Below are positions 60,493 to 64,000 of a DNA stretch of 64,000 bases, in pieces. Origin of the DNA: Dolomitihabitans soli (GTDB lineage Bacteria > Actinomycetota > Actinomycetes > Streptosporangiales > Streptosporangiaceae). The position numbers and the translations under genes are program-made. Where the stretch lies: NCBI RefSeq assembly GCF_022213955.1, contig NZ_JAKNTW010000019.1, positions 1 through 64,000 on the forward strand, in the 5' to 3' direction. How positions within the stretch are numbered: position 1 is the first letter of the stretch; the number at the start of each line of letters is the position of its first letter. The notes beneath the pieces were generated by a model, which was not told the origin of the DNA, ran no database searches, and saw nothing but the letters and a program-made list of their open reading frames with translations.

Positions 60493-62259
60493 TCAGGCGA
60501 TCACGCCGAGGTGCTTTCTGGCGAAGTCGAGCTGGGCGGACATCTGCTCGATGCCCTCCGCGACGACGAGGGAGCCGTGGCCGGCGTCGAAGCGGTAGAC
60601 CTCGTGGTCGTGGCCGCGGTCCATCAGGCGGGTGATGTAGTTCTCGATCTGCCGGATCGGGCAGCGAGGGTCGTTCTTGCCGGCCAGGATCAGGACCGGG
60701 GCCTGGACCTGGTCGACGTAGGTGATCGGCGAGGTCGAGGCGTAGAGGTCGGGCAGTTCCTCGGGAGAGCCGCCGAGCAGGGCGCGGTGGTAGGCGCGCA
60801 GCACCTCGGTCTCGTCCTCGTAGGCCGCCACGTGGTCGGCGATGGGCACGACGGCGATGCCCGCCGCCCACGTCTTCGGCTGGGTGCCGAGCGCGAGCAG
60901 CGTGAGATAACCGCCCCACGATCGTCCGGAGATCATCGTCCGGTCGGGGTCGGCGATGCCCTTGGCCACCACGTGGTCGCGTACGGCGGTCACGTCGGCC
61001 AGCTCGATGTGGCCGACGTCGCCGTGCAACGCGTTCCGCCATGCGGAGCCGTACCCGGTGGAGCCCCGGTAGTTGACCCTGACGACGGCGAAGCCGTGGT
61101 CGATCCAGGCGGCGACGGCCGGGGCGAAGGAGTCGTCGTCCTGTCCCGCCGGGCCGCCGTGCAGCAGGAACACGGTCGGGTACGGCCCGGCGCCGCGTTC
61201 GGGGCGGGAGACCAGGGCGTGGATCCGGCCTCCCGGGCCCTCCACGTCGAGGTCCTCGACGGGGACGGAGGGCGGCGCGGAGGGGCCGGCGGGGTTCATC
61301 ACCACGTGCCCGTTGCTGGAGCGGATGACCGGCGGGTGCGCGGCGCTGGACCAGGAGTACTCCACCGTGCCGTCGGGGCGCGGGGCGGCGGTCTCGATGA
61401 CGCCGCGCGGGGTGTCGATCGGGGTCATCCCACCCCCGCCGAGGTCGTAGCGGTGCAGCCGGGTGCGTCCCCGGTCGTCGCCGACGATGAGCACGGACCT
61501 GCCGTCCTCGTACCAGTCGGCCGTGATCTCACCGGCGTCGCGCAGCCAGATCTCGCGCTGGTCTCCGGTGGCCGGGTCCCAGAGCAGCGGCTCGCGCCTG
61601 CCCCGCCGTTCGTGCAGGGCGAGCAGGCGGCGGTCTCCCGACCGGGGCGCGAAGCGGAGGCCGTACACGCTCTTGCCGGGACCGTCGGAGAGATCGCCGA
61701 CCGTGCTGCCGTCCGGCCGGATGACCCGCAGGGCGGGGTGCCGCGCGTCGCCGTGCTCGCTGTGGCTGATCGCGATGAGCGAGCCGTCGAGCGACATGGA
61801 GACGACGAAGGCGGCCTCCTGCGACTCGTAGATCACCTTGGCGGAGTCGCCCGGCCGTACGAGCATGACCTGGAAGCCGGTGCCCGGCCTGGCTAATCCC
61901 ACCACGGCGGTGCCGATCGCGGAGAGCGCCACGCCCGCGGGGTTGGCCTGCGGCAGCCCGATGGGTTCGTCGGGGCCGCCGGCGAACGGCTGGCGCAACC
62001 ATTCGCCCCACTCGTCCCCGTCGGTGTCGGCGAACCACCAGATCCACTGCCCGGTTGGATCGAGCACGCCGTGGGAGGTGCCCTTGGGCCGGTCGGTCAC
62101 TTGCCGTGAGCTGCCGGAAGAGCGATCCCAGGAGTAGATCTCCCAGGCGCCGGAAGCGTTGCACCGGTAGACCGCCCGGCTCGGAGCCTGCGGCGCCCAC
62201 ACGGGCAGCGTCATCCGCGGCGCGCGGAACCTGGCCTGCCAGCGTTCCTCCGCCTTCAT
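60493..62259 (-). CDS. S9-family (prolyl oligopeptidase-type) peptidase
   Basis: 588 residues, ATG at 62259 with GGGAGGG nine bases upstream. N-terminal beta-propeller-like half (SWDRSSGSSRQVTDRP, LIAISHSEHGDARHPALRVI) and an alpha/beta hydrolase domain from about 345: VFLLHGGPAGQDDDSFAPAV, FAVVRVNYRGSTGYGSAWRN, nucleophile in MISGRSWGGYLTLLALG, acid in LAGKNDPRCPIRQ and His in RFDAGHGSLV. No signal peptide, so cytoplasmic. Cleaves short peptides or acylated residues (acylaminoacyl peptidase-like). Monocistronic. Confidence 0.92.
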   Translation of the reverse strand: MKAEERWQARFRAPRMTLPVWAPQAPSRAVYRCNASGAWEIYSWDRSSGSSRQVTDRPKGTSHGVLDPTGQWIWWFADTDGDEWGEWLRQPFAGGPDEPIGLPQANPAGVALSAIGTAVVGLARPGTGFQVMLVRPGDSAKVIYESQEAAFVVSMSLDGSLIAISHSEHGDARHPALRVIRPDGSTVGDLSDGPGKSVYGLRFAPRSGDRRLLALHERRGRREPLLWDPATGDQREIWLRDAGEITADWYEDGRSVLIVGDDRGRTRLHRYDLGGGGMTPIDTPRGVIETAAPRPDGTVEYSWSSAAHPPVIRSSNGHVVMNPAGPSAPPSVPVEDLDVEGPGGRIHALVSRPERGAGPYPTVFLLHGGPAGQDDDSFAPAVAAWIDHGFAVVRVNYRGSTGYGSAWRNALHGDVGHIELADVTAVRDHVVAKGIADPDRTMISGRSWGGYLTLLALGTQPKTWAAGIAVVPIADHVAAYEDETEVLRAYHRALLGGSPEELPDLYASTSPITYVDQVQAPVLILAGKNDPRCPIRQIENYITRLMDRGHDHEVYRFDAGHGSLVVAEGIEQMSAQLDFARKHLGVIA

Positions 62260-62470
62260 ATGGCGCGTCCCTCCCTCAGATCCTCCAACGCGGAGCGAAT
62301 GGCCGATCCGCGCGAAGAATCCCTACGCTTTCCCGGCTTCCGGGTACGGCGGGTTGTCGTCCAGTATGTCGCGCGGAGAGCGTGAATGTTCAAGGAATGT
62401 AGGTGAATTTGGGGGCAAATGTCCCTTCAGTAGCACCGATATCCCCAATAAGTCAAGAAAATGCTCTTGA

Positions 62471-63307
62471 TCACACGATGGGTTCGAAGGTAGACATGCG
62501 GAACGATGCGGTGACAGTCACTAGATCACCGATTCGCCCCCGTATAGCCGCAAGATCCGAATGCCAGGCGCTCGGCCCCATGCCCACGACCGCCTCGACG
62601 TCCGCGGGACCCAGCTCCATCGGGAACTCCAGCGTGCGGCTTCCCGTCTCGGCGAACAGGCCACGCAGGCTCTCCGTCACCCGGCGATCCTTCTCCTCGT
62701 CGACCGTGAGCAGCCCCAGCTCGGCCACCAGCGGTTCCAGGTGCCTGGGCGTCGGAGTGACCACGACGAGCCTGCCTCCCGGCCGCAGCACCCGGGCGAA
62801 CTCGGGACCGTTCCGCGGCGCGAACACGTTGATCACCACGTCCACGCTCGCGTCTCTGACGGGCAACGGCCGCCACACGTCGGCCACCACCGCCCCGATC
62901 CGGTCGTGCGCCCGCGCGGCCCGCCTGATCGCGTGCTTGGAGACGTCCAGCGCGATTCCCCGCCCGGTGACCGCCTCCGCCAGGTAGTAGCCCGTCCCCG
63001 CCCCCGCGTCGAGCACCACCCCGGACGGCCCGCCGCGCACCACCTCCGCCAGCCGTACGGCGAGCGGCGCGTAGTGCCCCCGCCCCAGGAACTCCTGCCG
63101 CGCCGCCACCATCGCGGCCGTATCGGCGGTCCCCGGCGCCCGCGACCCCACCAGCAGGCTGACATATCCCTGCCTGGCCACGTCGAACCCGTGCCCGCCC
63201 GCACACCGCACGACTCCACTCCCGAGCACGAGACCATTCCCGCACACCGGACAGACCAGCAGGTCGACGACATCCCCGAGCACGGACCCATCATCGCGGA
63301 TCCCCAC
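62471..63307 (-). CDS. rlmA: 23S rRNA (guanine-N1)-methyltransferase, RlmA-type
   Basis: 278 residues from a GTG at 63307. An N-terminal zinc finger (CPVC at 19-22, C35, H39 in CAGGHGF) followed by FDVARQGYVSLLVG is diagnostic of RlmA; the SAM motif is VVLDAGAGTGYYL, with ALDVSKHAIRRAAR and INVFAPRNGPEFARVLRPGG. Methylates N1 of G745 (RlmA-I) or G748 (RlmA-II/TlrB, giving resistance to mycinosyl-type macrolides) in domain II of 23S rRNA; sequence alone does not tell which. The C-terminal part shows no truncation. Confidence 0.85.
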   Translation of the reverse strand: MGIRDDGSVLGDVVDLLVCPVCGNGLVLGSGVVRCAGGHGFDVARQGYVSLLVGSRAPGTADTAAMVAARQEFLGRGHYAPLAVRLAEVVRGGPSGVVLDAGAGTGYYLAEAVTGRGIALDVSKHAIRRAARAHDRIGAVVADVWRPLPVRDASVDVVINVFAPRNGPEFARVLRPGGRLVVVTPTPRHLEPLVAELGLLTVDEEKDRRVTESLRGLFAETGSRTLEFPMELGPADVEAVVGMGPSAWHSDLAAIRGRIGDLVTVTASFRMSTFEPIV

Positions 63308-63400
63308 CGCCCCTGGACGCGTGGGCGTCGATCAGCACGCCAGACACGAGTCGCCGTCAAGCAGACGCTCGCTGTTGCGACTTGGGTTGAAGCCAGGCGG

Positions 63401-64000
63401 TCAGGCGGTCTGGCGGACGACCTGGTGGAGGAAGTCGGCGTTGGTGGGGGTGTCGCGGAGGCGGTCGGCGAGGAGTTCGAGGGCCTGCGGCTTGTCGAGG
63501 GCCGCGAGGGTACGGCGTAGCCGCCAGATGAGCTGCTGTTCCTGCGGCGGGAGGAGGATCTCCTCGCGGCGGGTGCTGGAGGCGTCGAGGTCGACGGCGG
63601 GGAAGAGGCGGCGGTCGGCCAGGGCGCGGCTGAGCCTCAGCTCCATGTTCCCGGTGCCCTTGAACTCCTCGAAGAAGTTGTCGTCCATCCGGGAGCCGGT
63701 CTCGACGAGCGCGGTGGCGAGGATGGTGAGCGAGCCGCCGTCGCGGACGTTCCTGGCGGCGCCGAAGAAGCGCCGGGGCGGCAGCAGGGCCGTGGCGTCG
63801 ATGCCGCCGGCGAGGACACGGCCTCCGCCCGGGGCCAGGTTGTTGTAGGCGCGGCCGAGACGGGTGAGCGAGTCGAGCAGCACCACGACGTCCCCGCCCA
63901 GTTCGACGAGCCGCTTGGCTCGGGCGATGGCCAGCTCGGCGACCGCGGTGTGGTCGCTGTCGGGGCGGTCGAAGGTGGAGTAGGCCACCTCGCCGTTGAT
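63401..64000 (-). CDS. rho: Transcription termination factor Rho, C-terminal part cut by window edge
   Basis: The frame enters from the right edge and ends at 63401, giving about 199 residues of the C-terminal ATPase domain. INGEVAYSTFDRPDSDHTAV, VVVLLDSLTRLGRAYNNLAP (Walker B and Q-loop region), GGIDATALLPPRRFFGAARN (R-loop) and GTGNMELRLSRALADRRLFP are all conserved Rho blocks, and the end DTPTNADFLHQVVRQTA is the normal C-terminus. Walker A lies off-window. Rho is a hexameric RNA helicase that ends transcription. Complete at this end, with no sign of disruption. Confidence 0.96.
   Translation of the reverse strand: MNGEVAYSTFDRPDSDHTAVAELAIARAKRLVELGGDVVVLLDSLTRLGRAYNNLAPGGGRVLAGGIDATALLPPRRFFGAARNVRDGGSLTILATALVETGSRMDDNFFEEFKGTGNMELRLSRALADRRLFPAVDLDASSTRREEILLPPQEQQLIWRLRRTLAALDKPQALELLADRLRDTPTNADFLHQVVRQTA

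Noticed and set aside
62365-62469. 34-codon frame with three cysteines between the S9 peptidase and rlmA-type genes
   Set aside because: No RBS, AT-richer promoter-like sequence, and no conserved pattern; it is more likely the upstream region of the peptidase gene.
1-64000. tRNA, rRNA or known riboswitch
   Set aside because: I looked in all intergenic gaps for tRNA-like T-arm signatures and for familiar riboswitch cores and saw none; a covariance-model scan would be needed to exclude them.

Overview
This window reads as chromosomal DNA from a high-G+C filamentous actinobacterium. The base composition (about 70% G+C by eye), GTG starts, twin-arginine lipid-free exports, a conservon-type GTPase operon and the conserved purine block all fit. 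My best guess is the Streptosporangiaceae or a near relative, but that is inference from gene style, not from a marker gene. No tRNA or rRNA gene, CRISPR array or prophage is visible.

Layout. 1-460: the edge of an IS630-type insertion sequence abutting a small Cys/His protein gene. 764-4551: a xylose locus, with a ROK repressor divergent from xylA-xylB and a palindromic operator between them. 4598-6995: an exported BNR-repeat protein and a DUF998 membrane protein. 6946-10697: a four-gene conservon (sensor kinase-like protein, roadblock, DUF742, GTPase). 10824-13557: a short-chain dehydrogenase whose 3' end is repeated four times, and a spermidine-dehydrogenase-like flavoprotein carrying a hexapeptide expansion.

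13.7-16.9 kb is the most unusual part. A radical SAM enzyme with a tail of six Cys-x-Pro motifs and a PIMT-like methyltransferase form a two-gene operon of lower G+C, enclosed by near-identical 129-bp direct repeats. Three further diverged copies of the same repeat lie at about 0.63, 13.7 and 53.7 kb. I read this as a transferable peptide- or protein-modification cassette. No separate precursor gene was found, and the tail of the enzyme itself is the most peptide-like sequence present.

16.9-26.3 kb: a cell-surface glycan locus with a CgeB/GT2 fusion glycosyltransferase, WecB and WecC (together giving UDP-ManNAcA), two GT4 enzymes and an anchored DUF4434-like protein. 26.3-31.2 kb: Nudix regulator, HisC-type aminotransferase, EamA exporter and a winged-helix regulator, separated by several short tandem arrays. 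31.4-48.4 kb: housekeeping genes murA, purC, purD, corA, a glycerophosphodiesterase, purA, DUF3151, fba, dedA and pyrE. They are interrupted by a polysaccharide deacetylase and a translationally coupled methyltransferase-GT2-GT2 operon. This stretch carries candidate cis-elements: paired palindromes at murA, a terminator-like hairpin ahead of purA, a Cys-containing 26-codon leader ORF ahead of corA, and a 254-bp element with 25-bp inverted ends.

48.5-64 kb: signalling and miscellaneous genes. These are an ECF sigma factor fused to a zinc anti-sigma-like motif, a membrane segment and a large exported domain; a NYN-domain protein with a very long repetitive middle; a response regulator next to a soluble hybrid kinase with seven tandem HAMP units; a divergent SpoIIE-type phosphatase; an S9 peptidase; an RlmA-type rRNA methyltransferase; and the 3' part of rho running off the right edge.
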